A DNA stretch of 64,000 nt from Eublepharis macularius (taxonomy: Eukaryota > Chordata > Lepidosauria > Squamata > Eublepharidae), in the NCBI RefSeq assembly GCF_028583425.1, contig NC_072794.1, positions 24,673,232 through 24,737,231 of the forward strand, in the 5' to 3' direction. This document shows, in pieces, positions 22,259 through 34,352 of this stretch. The number at the start of each line of letters is the position of its first letter. Positions within the stretch are counted from its first letter, which is position 1. Below the pieces are notes generated by a model, which saw only the letters and a program-made list of their open reading frames with translations, did no database searches and was not told the DNA's origin. The translations under genes were made by a program, and so were the position numbers.

Positions 22259-23707
22259 TTGCCCAAACTAATCCCATTACAACGGAGAAGCTGGCCTTCT
22301 CAATTATGATCTTTCATATGAGAAGATCATAATTGGAGAGCCTGTCTTCTTCCACAGGGTGGAGGAAGAAGCTGGGACGATGTCTTGATTGTGGGACTTC
22401 AAATAAACAGGGAACACCGGGAATGCTGACATGAAACATACTTGTACGAGTTCATCCCCTTGGGCCATTTCATTTCCTTATGTGAAAAAAACAGCTTACA
22501 TAACTGTAACTTGGCCCTGCTAGAGTCCAGTAAAGGAGGGGCCAGTCAGACTGTGGGACTCAAAATGCAAGGATGAGGAACGGCCGTTTGAGTAATAGGT
22601 GGCACCCAACCCAGGACAGAGTACACACAGGGTATGAGCAAAAGGCTAAGCATGTGTGATTTAGTCACCATTTAAAGAAAAGAAAGGGAAAGCTACAGCC
22701 GGGAAGGGAGGGTGCTTATCTCTTGAACTAGCTAAAGTTTTACAGCTGCAGGCGGCAAACAATACTTTGCAGATCTGCAGAACACATTCTAGCACCAGGG
22801 TTCATACAGATGTGCCTTTAAAATGGGATTTGTTGTGCTTTTTTCTCTCACAAAGCAAAATTGGTTTTCCCCAGATCTTCACGACAAATTCCACAGACCT
22901 ACTTATCAACATTTTGAACACTGGTCTCAGTCAATCATTCCGCTCCCCCCCTGCAATATGTGGGGGCATTGTCCACCTTTTTAAAAAAAGAACTGCCAAG
23001 TCACTCCAAAGATGGGGGAGTGAAATGCACAGAGACAAGTTCGTGACTTCACAAGCGCAAGCCAATCAGTGCTAATGCAGGCACATCTTGTGCTACAAAT
23101 TGGCAAAAACAATTTCCCCTTGAGGCTCCTGCAGTTTCAGTCCTTGGAGGGGTGGAAAGTGTCATAATTTATCATTACATTGGTTAAATAGTTCCAATAA
23201 AAACCTCTGTCATAAACTTGCTTACTATCTTTTTGCAACGTCTGCTGTGTGCCTGCATCGGTGTGTCAAGACTTGACCCTGCAGCATTTCAGGTGCAGCC
23301 AAGCAGCTCCAGCCAAAGGAGGGAACCTCAAGGAGACCAGCCAAGGTCCTTGATCCCACAGGCCAAAGGAGGTTAGATGCAGGGTCAGGACTGCAGGTCC
23401 GAGTAACTAAGATCTGCTCTTGAAGTCTCTTGGTCACAGATAACCTCAGCTGCTCAAGAGCTAGGATTCAGGACCAATTCCCCCATGTCCCCCATGTGTC
23501 CGCCAGGGGAAATGGTTGATCACTCATGTTCTGGGAGGTCTGTGCTCAGGCCTTAAGTTAGACTGGGACTGGTAACAAAGACTGGGCCATTAAGTCTTTC
23601 CCCTTCCCCATTGGACACGGCTCCAGGAGCCTCAATTTGCACTGCTTGGAAAATTCAGAATCTCTCTACTCGAGATGCCTTGGTGCGTGTTTGTTAAGTG
23701 TAGGGAG
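22259..23707. other. No gene or repeat recognised
   Basis: A short local palindrome, 'atgatctttcatatgagaag' and its surround near 22298-22340, is the only structure seen. Confidence 0.4.
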
Positions 23708-24044
23708 ATGCAATGTTAGCCAGGAAGCATAGTTTAAAAAGACAGAACTGGCAGAGATGGCTCCTCATAGGGTTTGTTAATTTCATCTTTGCCTCCCCAA
23801 AGACTCTGTCAATTTCACTTCTCCAGTCTAAAACTGTGTGGGATTGCAACCAGAGGGCAGCGAGGAATGGAAATGGGCTGGACCTGCCTTCCAGAGCTGG
23901 GCTTGGACCTGGAGAGGTTATAATGGGCTGAGGTTTCCCTTCTGGCATTTCACAGCCCCTTCACACAGCTCCAGTGTATAGCAAAGCGTTTGCCCTGCCG
24001 CCAACTCTGTCCTTTTAAACTACCCTTCCTGGCTAACATTGCAT
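23708..24044. repeat. Inverted repeat of about 48-bp arms
   Basis: The arm 23708-23755 (from 'atgcaatgttagccaggaag') is repeated inverted at 23997-24044 with a handful of differences, around a spacer of about 240 bp. It may be a decayed MITE. No target duplication is obvious. Confidence 0.55.
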
Positions 24045-24392
24045 TTCCTGACATGTGTTCTTCACATATCAGATCCCTAGGGCCTTTTCAGTTTGGCTTA
24101 AAAGAATGTGTGGGCGAGCTTAAGGCCTCTCTCCCCTCAAGGCACAGTCATGCACATCTGGGAAAATTTCCAAGCACAGAATTGCAATTTACACAAGCGA
24201 GGCAAACACACAAGGGACACCAGCAATGGGCCTGCCTGAGTGTGAATTTGGCTTCGACACAACTGCATTTAGATTTGCTTCTATGCCTTCAGTTTACATC
24301 CCCATTTAGCTGCATTGCTGAAGTCAAAATTAACTCGCTGGGGAGGGGGTCTGGTGTCATGTGTGGTCACAGATGCATTCAAAGCCAGACTG
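24045..24392. other. No gene or repeat recognised
   Basis: The open frame covering this interval runs into the MITE that follows and is not a credible gene. Confidence 0.4.
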
Positions 24393-24597
24393 TGAGCCAA
24401 GCTACAAGTGACACCTTACACAGGTTGGACACTTGTCAGCTTCCCTCAAGTTTTGATGGGAAATGTAGGCGTCCTGGTTTTACAGCTTGGCGCTCCATTA
24501 CAGCTGCAAGACCAGGACGCCTACATTTCCCATCAAAACTTGAGGGAAGCTGACAAGTGTACAACCTGTGTCAGGCGTCACTTGTAGCTTAGCTCTA
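24393..24597. mobile_element. Palindromic MITE, near-complete copy
   Basis: Left end TGAGCCAAGCTACAAGTGAC and right end 'tcacttgtagcttagctcta' are inverted copies. The body is closely similar to 8372-8579, with only scattered substitutions. Confidence 0.75.
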
Positions 24598-25384
24598 AGG
24601 CCCGAGGGAATGGTCCTTAGGGTGAAGGGATCATTAGGTAAAGTGACTCTCCTTCTAGAGATACGTAGCAGCACAGTCCAGTTTTTAAAAACCCTTTGCA
24701 GCTTCTCTTACTTGCTCGGTGCCCTGCAATACATTTAGGTTATTTGTTTTCATTCACCAGGCCCCCTCCCAAACCAATCGCCCCTATAAATCTCTCCCAC
24801 TAAGTATGCAATATAGCAGAACAGCACAAATACGCAAGAAATCAAGGAAGTGGGATTGGTCTCCTCCAATGACGTCTCTGGACTCGGATTCACGGATTTC
24901 CAAATGCTGTAATTTTGCAAGCACTGTAATGCTACTTCCCCAAACCGATGACCAGATGTTTATAATGATGATCAGACTGGAGTACAGAGATCACTCCAGA
25001 ACTGGCTGTTCATGAAAATGAAGCCTTGTTCTTGACAGCCGTTCTACGCTCATTTTGCAGCAGCGGACCTCAACTTACCCTTCTAACTTAATTACTCCGC
25101 AAAGCATCACAGCCTGGATCCTATAGAATGGGCGCATAAGAACAGCCTTGTGGCTGTCCTTCCTTGCCTTCTTTTAGCAGTCCCAATGCAGACTGAAGGC
25201 TGCAGGATATGCATGAATTAAAAAATGCATCGCCTGAGAGGGGGCTTGCAGTGAGGAGGGGGAAAACCAGCCCTAATTATCCCCCTCCTCTTCTCTATGC
25301 GGTTCTTCCACTGATGCAGAAGTGGCGCCAGCTTGCCCACCCCCTTCCAGACCACATGGGCTTTTATTTATTGGCAGCATTTCT
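24598..25384. other. No gene or repeat recognised
   Basis: Domain-free short frames only. Confidence 0.4.
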
Positions 25385-25649
25385 AATCCACCTTAATAAC
25401 AACAACGTTCAATTTATATATCACCCTTTAGGACAACTTAACACCCACTCAGAGCAGTTTAGAAAGTATGTTATGATTATCCCCACAACAATCACTCTGT
25501 GAGGTGGGCGGGGCTGAGAGAGCTCTGAGAGAGCTGTGTGACTGACCCAAGGTCACCCAGCTGGCTTCAAGTGGAGGAGTGGGGAATCAAACCCAGCTCT
25601 CCAGATTAGAGTCCCGTCGCTCTCAACCACTACACCAAACTGGCTTTCA
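25385..25649 (-). mobile_element. tRNA-derived SINE, Sauria-like
   Basis: In the minus direction the head reads 'ggtgtagtggttgagagcga' and box B lies in 'tgggtttgattccccactcc'. The body has 'tgaccttgggtcagtcacac' and the tail reads 'gtgatatataaattgaac'. This is the reverse-strand counterpart of the copies at 34353-34618 and 36601-36860. Confidence 0.85.
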
Positions 25650-25935
25650 ACAAGTGTCAGATTCCAGAGGGGTAGACTTGCTTGTCTATTGTAGCAAAGC
25701 AAAACAGAAGCCCAAAGACACCTTAAAGACCAGCAGTACAATCCTAAACAGATTTACTCCCTGTTTAGGGTTGCGGTGTAATATCATTTATTCCAGTCTG
25801 AGCTTTACTGAGTCAGAGCTTACTTCTGAGGTTGCCTGCCACCCTCTTGGACTGTCTCACGAGGACAGTAAGGAGGCAGGTGGAAAGAGGCAGAGGGGAC
25901 AGCCTCAATGGGTAGAGTGTTGCCCCGTTTGTCCT

Positions 25936-26024
25936 GACAACAATAACAGTATGCTTACATACCGCCCTTCTGGGCAGATTACTGTCCACTCAGAGTGCTA
26001 AACAAAGTCAGTGTTGCTATTATC
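25936..26024 (-). repeat. SINE tail fragment
   Basis: Contains 'cttacataccgcccttctgg' and 'ccactcagagtgctaaacaa', the 3' part of the adjacent SINE family. No head is present. Confidence 0.55.
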
Positions 26025-26299
26025 CAGACAATAATATTAATACTAATAATAATAACAACATTCAATTTATATACTGCCCTTCAGGACAACTTAATTCCCA
26101 CTCAGAGTGGTTTACAAAGTATATCATTATTATCCCCCCAGGAAAACACCCTGTGAGGTGGATGGGGCTGAGAGAGCTCCAAGAAGCTGTGACTGACCCA
26201 AGGTCACCCAGCTGGCTTCAAGCGGAGAAGTGGGGAATCAAACCCGGCTCTCCAGATTAGAGTCCTGCCGCTCTTAACCACTGCACCAAACTGATGCCA
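26025..26299 (-). mobile_element. tRNA-derived SINE, Sauria-like
   Basis: A complete minus-strand copy. The tail is 'aacattcaatttatatactg' in plus sense, the body 'aggtcacccagctggcttca', and the head 'tctccagattagagtcctgc' to 'ccactgcaccaaact'. It carries a polymorphic AAT/AAC tail. Confidence 0.85.
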
Positions 26300-26321
26300 A
26301 TTAAAATGTCTCTTCCTCCCA

Positions 26322-26520
26322 AAACTGGCTCTCCAGATTAGAGTCCGGTGCTCTTCTTAACCACTACACCAAGCTGGCTCTCAATACAGCTGGGTAGCTT
26401 GGGCTGAGAGGTGTGGCTTACCCAAGGCCACATGCAGAGCTCATGGCAGTAGTGGGATTCCAACCAGCAGAGTGCTGATTTGCAACCCAACCACTTAACT
26501 CCTATGCTACAGCAGGTCTG
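26322..26520 (-). repeat. Two SINE fragments in tandem
   Basis: 26322-26382 is a second head fragment of the same SINE ('ctctccagattagagtccgg'). 26385-26520 is a different, more diverged tRNA-SINE in the same orientation ('ggcttacccaaggccacatg', 'gtgggattccaaccagcaga'). Confidence 0.6.
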
Positions 26521-26529
26521 TAATGGATC

Positions 26530-27699
26530 AACCTCCATGGGGTAGATTGCAGTAAATGACCTTAAAACCACAAGAAAACAGAAAATTATACATCAGGCAC
26601 AAAACTAACAGCATAGCTATCATAAAAATGCTCTTTTAAATGTGTAGGTATGTGAATCCTGCAATTTCCAGCAACAGCATTTTAGAAATCTCAGGAGGCT
26701 ATAGGATACTTTGTAGAGGTACAAGGTGTTAAAGATCCATGTTTACATATGTGGCCTTACCTGTGCCCTCTAAGCCCACATACATCAAAGGATGTAGTAA
26801 ATAATAATGATAATAAATGCCAGTAAAATATTTTGGCCGCATCGGCAGGAGGTGTGAAAATCACCTGTTCATTTGCCTCTCCTTACAACATCCCACAACC
26901 TAGCATGGGATAAGGAAGAGTTACAGCTCAGAAAGGACAAGGGAACAAACAGCAAAGATCGGATTAGAGTCAGCAGGTCCCAACCTCTTGTTTTTTCCCT
27001 CTCCTCCCTGCAGGGATCCTTCATTTTTTTTGCTGAGTCAGTTCATGAACAAGAAGTTCTTCCAGCAAATGTGCTGAATTTTAAACAGAGATTTGGAGAG
27101 TCTCTTTTTATTTTCCTTGCCCGAGCTTCTCAGAAACCTCATTCATCCAACATCTGCCAGTCCCCGATTGGCTGGAGGCAACGGTTGCCGTTGTTGATCA
27201 GTGGAGAGATCCAGCAGGAGGCTGGAGGGAAATAAACAAGCTGTTCCCTGAAACTTAATCACCCCTCACTCTGCACTGCACACCCTTGTATAGCTTTAAG
27301 ATGCCAGTGGTCAGAGTGCGAGCTGGGACTTGATTGGTTCCCAGAGAAGTTGACCTCCCCCCCCACTTTCTGGTGTTACTGGGCAGATTTGAAAGAAGCT
27401 GGTGAAAGGGTGGCTGGGTGGGAGGTGCATTCTGATTCCTATGTGGTGTGCTGGAACATACACAGTAATTGTTTCACGTCTGCATACTCTGGGACTTCCA
27501 GATTTCCAGAATTTGAGATACAGGGGACTATGCTAGCAACGACAGGAGCAATTGCACGTCTTTAAATGCCGGACTGTCACAATTCAGAAAATAAAATGAT
27601 TTTGGAAAGCATTCTTAAAAAAAGAACTGAATTGTAGTTTTAAAGTCTGAAATTTTTGTGAGTGTGTTGTATTATTGCACTGTTACTTGTGTGTATTAT
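26530..27699. other. No gene or repeat recognised
   Basis: Domain-free short frames only, including the 120-codon plus frame at 26873-27235. Confidence 0.4.
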
Positions 27700-28565
27700 T
27701 TGTTTATTTCATTTGTACCCTGCCTTTCTCCCCGAAGTGGCTTACTTTGTCCTCCTCTCCTCCAATTTATCCTTACAATAACCAGCAGGTTACTGAACAA
27801 AGAGGTTCCACCACAAAATGATATGCCGAAAGAGCGAGACACTCGCAAGTGGATGGAAAGCAATCAATAAACCACATATACAAAACTTATTATTCTAATA
27901 AGTCAATGAATACCATTAGTAAATATCACAACATTGATCATAGGATGTACAAGTAATTAACAGCAAATATAGTTATTGGCAGGCAAGCCGCTCCTGTGAT
28001 GTCTGAATGGTCCAACCGGTGTAGTCCTCCACTCTTCTGTGTGGACAAAATCAAAAAGGACAAGTGAGTCCATGCACGTAAATCCAATCCCAAAATTTTG
28101 AATGATAATCTTGCTGTTCTTTCCAACAGGTACGTTGTCCACAATGGAATGTGTATAAACTCCCCGTCCAACAACCTGGGCCGGCTGTTGCTAGTTGTTT
28201 CGTGTGCAACACCTCTTCAAGGGCGGCAAACACAACCACCAATACATTTGGACCAATATATATAATCAAAAACACAAATAGTAAACAATCAAGAGCATAG
28301 TCAAATAGCCAAGTCAAAGGCTTGGCCGCCGCTGGTTGGACCATTCAGACATTACAGGAGCAGCTTGCCTGCCAATAAAAATATTTGCTGTTAATTACTT
28401 GCACATCCTATGATTAATGTTGTGATATTTACTGTGTGGCAGGTTAGGCTGAGAGTGTGACTGGCCAAAGATCATCCAGTAAGCTTCCTCGGCAGAGTGG
28501 GGATTCGAACCTGGGTCTCCCAGATCCTAGTCCGTCATTCAAACCACTACACAAAACTGGTTCTC
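27700..28565 (-). mobile_element. tRNA-SINE split by an inserted element
   Basis: 27700-27785 carries the SINE tail and body ('accctgcctttctccccgaa'). 28434-28565 carries the remaining body and tRNA head in minus sense ('gggattcgaacctgggtctc', 'ccactacacaaaactggttc'). The sequence between is foreign to the SINE and contains the inverted-repeat element at 27919-28432. Confidence 0.65.
27919..28432. mobile_element. Element with about 99-bp terminal inverted repeats
   Basis: Left arm 27919-28017 begins gtaaatatcacaac and right arm 28334-28432 ends gttgtgatatttac. The arms are near-identical inverted copies around a 316-bp non-coding spacer. The superfamily is unknown and flanking duplications are not clear. 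Confidence 0.65.
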
Positions 28566-28744
28566 ATGATGTATAATTGCATCAGGGATGGTGTGGTGTC
28601 ACCCCTCCCATTCCTTCTTGCTGTTGCAGTTTCCCTCTTTTCTTCAAGATTGCAGGCATTTTCATCCTTTCCTACCTCCCAAGATCTCAGGGTAAATTGG
28701 CCTCTCTTCACCATTTTATCCTCACAACAACAATCCTTTGAGGC

Positions 28745-28917
28745 AGTAGAAAAGAGCAAGAATTCAGTAACACCTATAAGACTAACAAAATTTGTGGTAG
28801 GGTATGAGATTTCGTGAGTCTTGAAGAAGTGAGCTGTGACTCACAAAAGATCAGGCCCTACCAAAAATGTTGTTAGTCTTACATGTGCTACTGGTCTGTT
28901 GCTCTTTTCTACTGCTT
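28745..28917. repeat. Foldback dispersed repeat
   Basis: The left arm, from 'gtagaaaagagcaagaattc', mirrors the right arm, ending 'ttgctcttttctactgc'. They meet around 'ttcgtgagtcttgaagaagt'. It belongs to the same family as 32890-33035 and 63815-64000. The GAAA of the hammerhead-like core is decayed to 'aaaa' in the right arm. Confidence 0.6.
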
Positions 28918-29079
28918 CCCCCTCCCTTCCTTTTTAAAAATAATTAATGTTATTAACTTATTATAAAAACAGCTACCCATATCAACAACACAGTTCTAAA
29001 AAGTCTAAGAACACACACACACACAATTTACACAAACAATATAAAGTACAAAATTACACAACTAGAAAATACAGTATAC

Positions 29080-30860
29080 AAGACCAGCATTTTTCTCTGG
29101 AGACTTTGACATTTGCCTAGAATCTTAGAATTATATCCACTATTCTTGGTTAAAATCAAAATAAGGTAACCCGTTCCTTTGGTCTTCCTAGAATTCTACT
29201 ACCCAATAGCATATTTCCAGCATAATTATAGACAAAGGTAACAAATTCATAAACATAAATATGGCTTTCAGGAATTCAAGAAAATTTCACCTTGCTGTTC
29301 TAAATAATTCGGAATAGAATATAAAATAGTTTCAAAATCAGGATTGTTGGTACCGAAAGTCTGTAATTTACAGATTCAGTTATCTTCACCATCACATAAT
29401 GTTCCCATTTTTTTTATGCTATAGACTAGAGACAAAGGGGGAGCTGCTGGATTTTTCCAATAATGAGCAATAGTAGTTTTCGCTATAGTTAATGGTTGGA
29501 TTCTATCTAATTTATAGTTCAAAAAAAGAGATTCAGGAGTACGTTCGAGAGTCTACCCTGTGATAGAAAATATTCTTCGTATAATCATTTCCCAGAATTG
29601 TTTTATTTTAGGACAATTTAACCAACAATGTATATATGACCCGACGTGCTCATATTGTTTCCAACAGTATGGGCTTATATTGCTATCTAAATTTGAAAGT
29701 ATTGGGTAAGGATCTTAAAAGTTTGAAATTTTATTAAAAGAACAGACGAATTATAGTCTATAGATATCTAAATTTTCCCCAAATTTCTTCATTCAAAATA
29801 ATTTCACAAACCTTTTGCCATTTATCCTGATATGATAACTTACCATATGATTCAATTTCATTTAAAATCGTATAAAGTTTAGAAATAGGTCCTTTCCTGT
29901 TATATTCACATCATTTAAGCATTTTCTCAAATTCTGTTAATGGAGACTTTAATATATTTGAAAGCTGAATAGTATTACTTAAATGAGAGAGTTGATAAAA
30001 TGCATACCAGGAAATTGGCCTTTCTATCTTTTTTTCTATGTGTTGTTTGTCCAGTACTTTATTCCCCATTGTTAAATCAACTAGCCTTGTAATTTTGAGT
30101 GACTTCCAAAATTCACAATCTACCTTTTGTTGACTTGGAGGGAACCAGGCCTGATTCAACAAGGAGGTAAAGTGAGAATATTCAGGCAGTAATTGTTTTC
30201 AGTATGTATCCCAAATATTCAAAACTGCCGCAATGAATTTATTTCTTTATATAGGTATAGACCACTCTGTCTTTTGTTGCCATATAATACATTGTATTGG
30301 GGAAGGCAATGGCAAACTACCCCGTAAAAAGTCTGCCAAGAAAATGTCGTGATGCGACATCCCCCCACAGGTCAGTAATGACTTGGTGCTTGCACAGGGG
30401 ACTACCTTTACCTTTAATACTTTGTATATCTATTGGATAAAAATATGAATTAAATACATTAGTCCAGTCGGATTTGTCTTCGCTGGTTAAAATCTTACCA
30501 TAATAGAAAGATGAATTGCTGTATAATATTTAACCAAATCCGGAAATTGCATACCGCCTTTATTTGTAAGTCTAATAAGCGTTCTAAAATGAATAATGAT
30601 GTCTTTTGTTAGCCCATAATTTTTTAAAATTTAAATATTTTTATTGATAAAAAACAGATAAGTTACAAGATAGTATAGCTTTGCAAATAACAAGATGATA
30701 ATATATACAACCAAGTATCAAATAACAATTACTATATACAAAAGTAGAGTGACGGAGATGAGAATAAACTTTTAAGATCTACATTACATCCATTCAACAA
30801 TAGTTTTATAAATCTTTGACATAGCCCAGATAAGCCCATAATTTTTTTTGTTAATTTTCT
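29080..30860 (-). mobile_element. L1-like LINE, decayed ORF2 3' region
   Basis: Minus-strand translation of 29911-30162 gives SLKITRLVDLTMGNKVLD, then RPISWYAFYQLSHL and LKSPLTEFEKMLK. Further downstream, around 29560-29680, it gives PYCWKQYEHVGSYIHCWLNC then PKIKQFWEMI. The CW..., H...W..C pattern matches the C-terminal domain of L1-type ORF2 proteins. Frameshifts and stops make it inactive. A SINE tail (30296-30420) is inserted in it. The outer boundaries are approximate. Confidence 0.65.
30296..30420 (+). repeat. SINE 3' tail inserted in the LINE
   Basis: Reads 'gaaggcaatggcaaactacc', 'gtcagtaatgacttggtgct' and ends 'gactacctttacctttaata', like the tail following 5S- or tRNA-derived SINE heads. 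The head is absent, so this is a 5'-truncated copy. Confidence 0.55.
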
Positions 30861-30912
30861 ACTCTTTTCTGCTGCTACAGACAGACTAACATGGCTACCC
30901 ATCTTGAACAAT
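30861..30912 (+). repeat. Tail of dispersed foldback-family repeat
   Basis: Contains 'ctcttttctgctgctacaga' and 'gactaacatggctaccca', the tail signature of the family at 3333-3534. Confidence 0.55.
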
Positions 30913-31020
30913 CCTCTGAGGGTCAAACTAGACATATCTGCCACAGGTCAGGTTGGGGTTCCTGACCTGTTTTATAGACAGATGGGATATTGGGGTACTA
31001 ATGCTCCAAAATGCTTCAAG

Positions 31021-31456
31021 TAGGGTTTGCAGGTGCCCGCCAGTGGAGGGCAAATTCCTGGGGATATGCCCCCTTGTCCACCAATCACCCACCAATTGGC
31101 AGGAGGTGGAAAGCTCCTGGAGGTTGCTTGCCACCAGCGGGCACCTCAGGAATGCATGCTGTGGGCATGCTCCCGACAGACACAGCGATGTCACTTCCAG
31201 AAGTGACACCATCGCACCGGCAGCAGGAGCATTCTCACACTTGGTTTGGAGCCAATTTGGGCCCCAAATGGGCTGAATCAGCCCCATGCGGCGCACAGGA
31301 GCACTCATGCAGCTAGCACAGTGATGTCACTTCTGGAAGTGACATCATCATATCAGCCCTGGGGTGTGGCCAAAGAGGATCCTCGTGGGCAGCACAAGGT
31401 GAGTGTCAGGTGTCCCTACCATCCCGGTGGGAGGTGAGGGGGACTTGGCAACCCTA
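31021..31456. mobile_element. hAT-like element, GTCACTTC-rich, with 8-bp target duplication
   Basis: The left end TAGGGTTTGCAGGTGC and right end ACTTGGCAACCCTA are inverted. Flanks gcttcaag (31013-31020) and gctccaag (31457-31464) match at 7 of 8. The interior has two short palindromes, 'gtcacttccagaagtgac' and 'gtcacttctggaagtgac'. The open frames crossing it are not genes. Confidence 0.7.
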
Positions 31457-31689
31457 GCTCCAAGGTCCAATTCAGCTCAGGAGCACAGAACAGGGCAAGG
31501 AGGAGCTTCAGCCCTCCCACGTAGCCTTTTGGACTCAGGAGAACAATGCCGGGAGAATGCTGAAGGTCCCCCCCCCCCCGCAACTAAATCAGGCCCCAGA
31601 GTGGCTGGGAACATTAGTTTCCCGATATCACATCTGTCTACAAAATGGGTCAGGGGATGCTGATCAGACTTGTGGCAAATGTAACATCT

Positions 31690-31806
31690 AGTTTGGCCCT
31701 CAGGTACATTAGGGTGAAAGAGGGTGACTGGCCTGAAGTCACCCAGCAACTTCACGGCTGTGTAGGGATTAGAGCCCAGCCTATCACTTTAACTCCATTG
31801 GCCCTC
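31690..31806 (-). repeat. tRNA-SINE fragment
   Basis: 'gcctgaagtcacccagcaac' and 'gggattagagcccagcctat' in plus sense mirror the body and box B of a reverse-oriented tRNA-SINE. It is diverged. Confidence 0.45.
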
Positions 31807-31829
31807 TTGAACATGGAGCACCTGCTGTG

Positions 31830-32889
31830 AGATTTAGCCTGGCTCTGAAACAATAGGTTGGGTGAAGAGGATAGCTAAGGAAGGAGCCTCGTAGGGGGAG
31901 ATGGGGGGGCGGACAGAGCCTTGCTCACTGCTCCACACTGTTCAGCTTGAAAGTTGCCGTTGTGCTGAGGAAGGTGGGGGGTGGAAGACAAACGATCAAA
32001 TTCCCATCTGGCTTTTTGCCTCTCTTTGTTTTCGGCAGGCAGAGAGTCGCCAAACAGGAGCATTGCGAAAGCAAAAAACCCATTTCCAAAATAAGGAGTC
32101 TGCTCCCCCCGCGTCTTTCCCCACATCCGTTTTATATTTGTTATTTCTTTTAGACATCCCATTTCACTTTTGGGTTGCATCTGCACAATTCTAATGAAGT
32201 ATCAAAGCAGACCTAGAGGCACAGACCCTTATGATATTCAGTACTATGAGTTTATCCCAGGGGTAATTTCAAACAAGAGCAGTATGCACGCATGTTCATA
32301 ACATAAGGTCAAGGATGGCGATCCTTGCAATCTGGCATGTAGGGCAGAACACAGAGGTGCCCACAATGGAGGAAGGAAGAGAAGTGCCATCAAGTTGCAA
32401 CCAACTGATGGCAACCCAATCAAGGAGTTTTCAAAGCAAGAGAGGCACCTAATGTATCTACTTGGCATGTGTGTACTTGGTGTTAAAAATGATATTTATT
32501 ACACACACAGATTTGGTAGTGCACAATTTATGTTAATAGTCATGGAAAGGATCGTGGAGCTACACAGAGTACCAAAAGCCCGTATCAAAGAAGTCTCGTA
32601 AACCCAATCCTATGCAATTGACACTGTTTAAAACCTACCTTTGTTGCTATAAAAGCTACACACTTGCATGCTTTCTCTCACTCTTGCTGCTCTCTCTTTT
32701 TAAGAGGAGGACAAGGGCTCAAGTAGCTGGAGTTAGCTCTCAAGACAAAATCAGGGAATGCATACAGCCCTAGTTTGTGGAAGTTGGTAAGTTTGTAGAT
32801 AGCCATGATCAACTACTCCAGGAGACCTTGTACTCATTAAAACCTAGCTGTGTCCTTCCCTATTACTCATGATTCTGCAATAGATCAAG
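31830..32889. other. No gene or repeat recognised
   Basis: Open frames of about 100 codons on both strands at 31875-32194 have no domains and contradict one another. Confidence 0.4.
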
Positions 32890-33035
32890 ATGGATAGCTG
32901 TGTTGTAGCAGTAGAAAAGAGCAAAGCCTGAAGATTCTTCTGTATCTGAAGAAGCGAGCTGTGCCTGTGACTCACAAAAGCTCCTACCCTACCACAAATT
33001 TTGTTAGTCCTATAGATGCTACTGGACTCTCACTC
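32890..33035 (+). repeat. Dispersed foldback-family repeat
   Basis: Contains 'ctgaagaagcgagctgtgcc', 'actcacaaaagctcctaccc' and 'gttagtcctatagatgctac'. A short inverted 'gtagcagtagaaaagagcaa' on its left suggests a truncated head-to-head copy. Confidence 0.55.
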
Positions 33036-34352
33036 TTCATTAGGACATTAACAATACATGGATCTCTCCCAAATGTTTGGCTGGTAAAAAGCAAAAGCCA
33101 TTGGTGTCAGTTTGTAATCTTCAGCTTTCCTGCAGAGAAACTGTCTGAACGTTCTTAGGTATTTAATTTCTAAAAAAGTTCCACTGGGCATGAACCAACC
33201 AGACTTAAGAATGTTTTAACTCCCTTCATTTCAATAGGAGAGATTTCGCACACGCCTAACTCTCTCCAGTTTAAACCAAGGGGGAACCTTAAAAGTCCTC
33301 AACCATGGCAAGATCAGCATTAAGGAAACTTCGTGTCTCTTTGCACCCATACACAAATGAGATCATCCAGGGAGAATTCCTTCCATCAGTCCCAATCAGG
33401 CCACATGAGAGAATAATTATCTTTTTCTACCCCCTTCCCGCTCTCCTTTTCTCCCAATCTGGTCTTGCACCTTGCCCTGTTCATTCCATCAGGCCAGAAC
33501 TAAAAAGAACTTTAATTAAAACTCCCATTGTAGCCTAAGTGGATGTTTTTGCATTAATTGCACAACAAACAGGCAGCCGCTCAAACAGGCCATTGTTCCG
33601 TCGGCTTGTGCGCTTTCCCCCAAAACAAAAACATGGGAACACACTGGGCACAAGAACGTCATTTCATTGCAAGGATAAGATCAATGATTTTTAAAAACCA
33701 ACGATAACTATCTAAAAAACATTATATGTAGAGTTTCTGCTACCCATTGCGCTTACCATGAGAATGGGGTTCAAAGGTAAGAAACGCTAACGTCTTCCAC
33801 TGGAGCTTCATAAAGGTTCTGAAAAGAGTACTGTTTCACCTTCCAAACAGAAGATCTCACCCATGTGACCTTCTGGAACAAAACGCATGTCTTTCCTCAT
33901 CATGTCCTCTTTAGGTTCTTAAAGTTGGGAAAAGGGGGGCCGAGGAAGCCATGAAACAGCTATTCAGTTATGGTGAGTGCTACAGAGAGATCTCTTGCTG
34001 TAGAAGACCAGCAGAGAGGGAGAAATCTCTCTCACCTCAACTGGGAGCTCTTGGAGCAGTTATTCAGTTCCTATCCTATGGCCCTTGGGTAGCCAATACC
34101 CGGATCCGGACGTCCAGCTCAGGGTCCCAGCACTCAATGGCTTGCGCTGAAAGTAAACAGCAGGTAGCCGGGCCAAGCTTTTTATTTCAGCTGCCTTTTA
34201 GTTAATTTGGTTGATTGTTCCCTATTGGTTATTGTATACTATAAATGACATAAATAAATATTGTATTAATGTTCCTTTCACTGTCATGGCTTCCAAAGTA
34301 ATTTGAGGAGCTGCTTGAGATCCTTCCCTCTTTCTCCAGAACTACAATTCTT
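33036..34352. other. No gene or repeat recognised
   Basis: Domain-free short frames only. Confidence 0.4.

Noticed and set aside
23990-24553. 187-codon plus-strand open frame as a gene
   Set aside because: Its last third lies inside the palindromic MITE at 24393-24597, and the rest has no recognisable domain.
31246-31663. Overlapping open frames as small genes
   Set aside because: They lie within or run out of the hAT-like element at 31021-31456 and have no domains.
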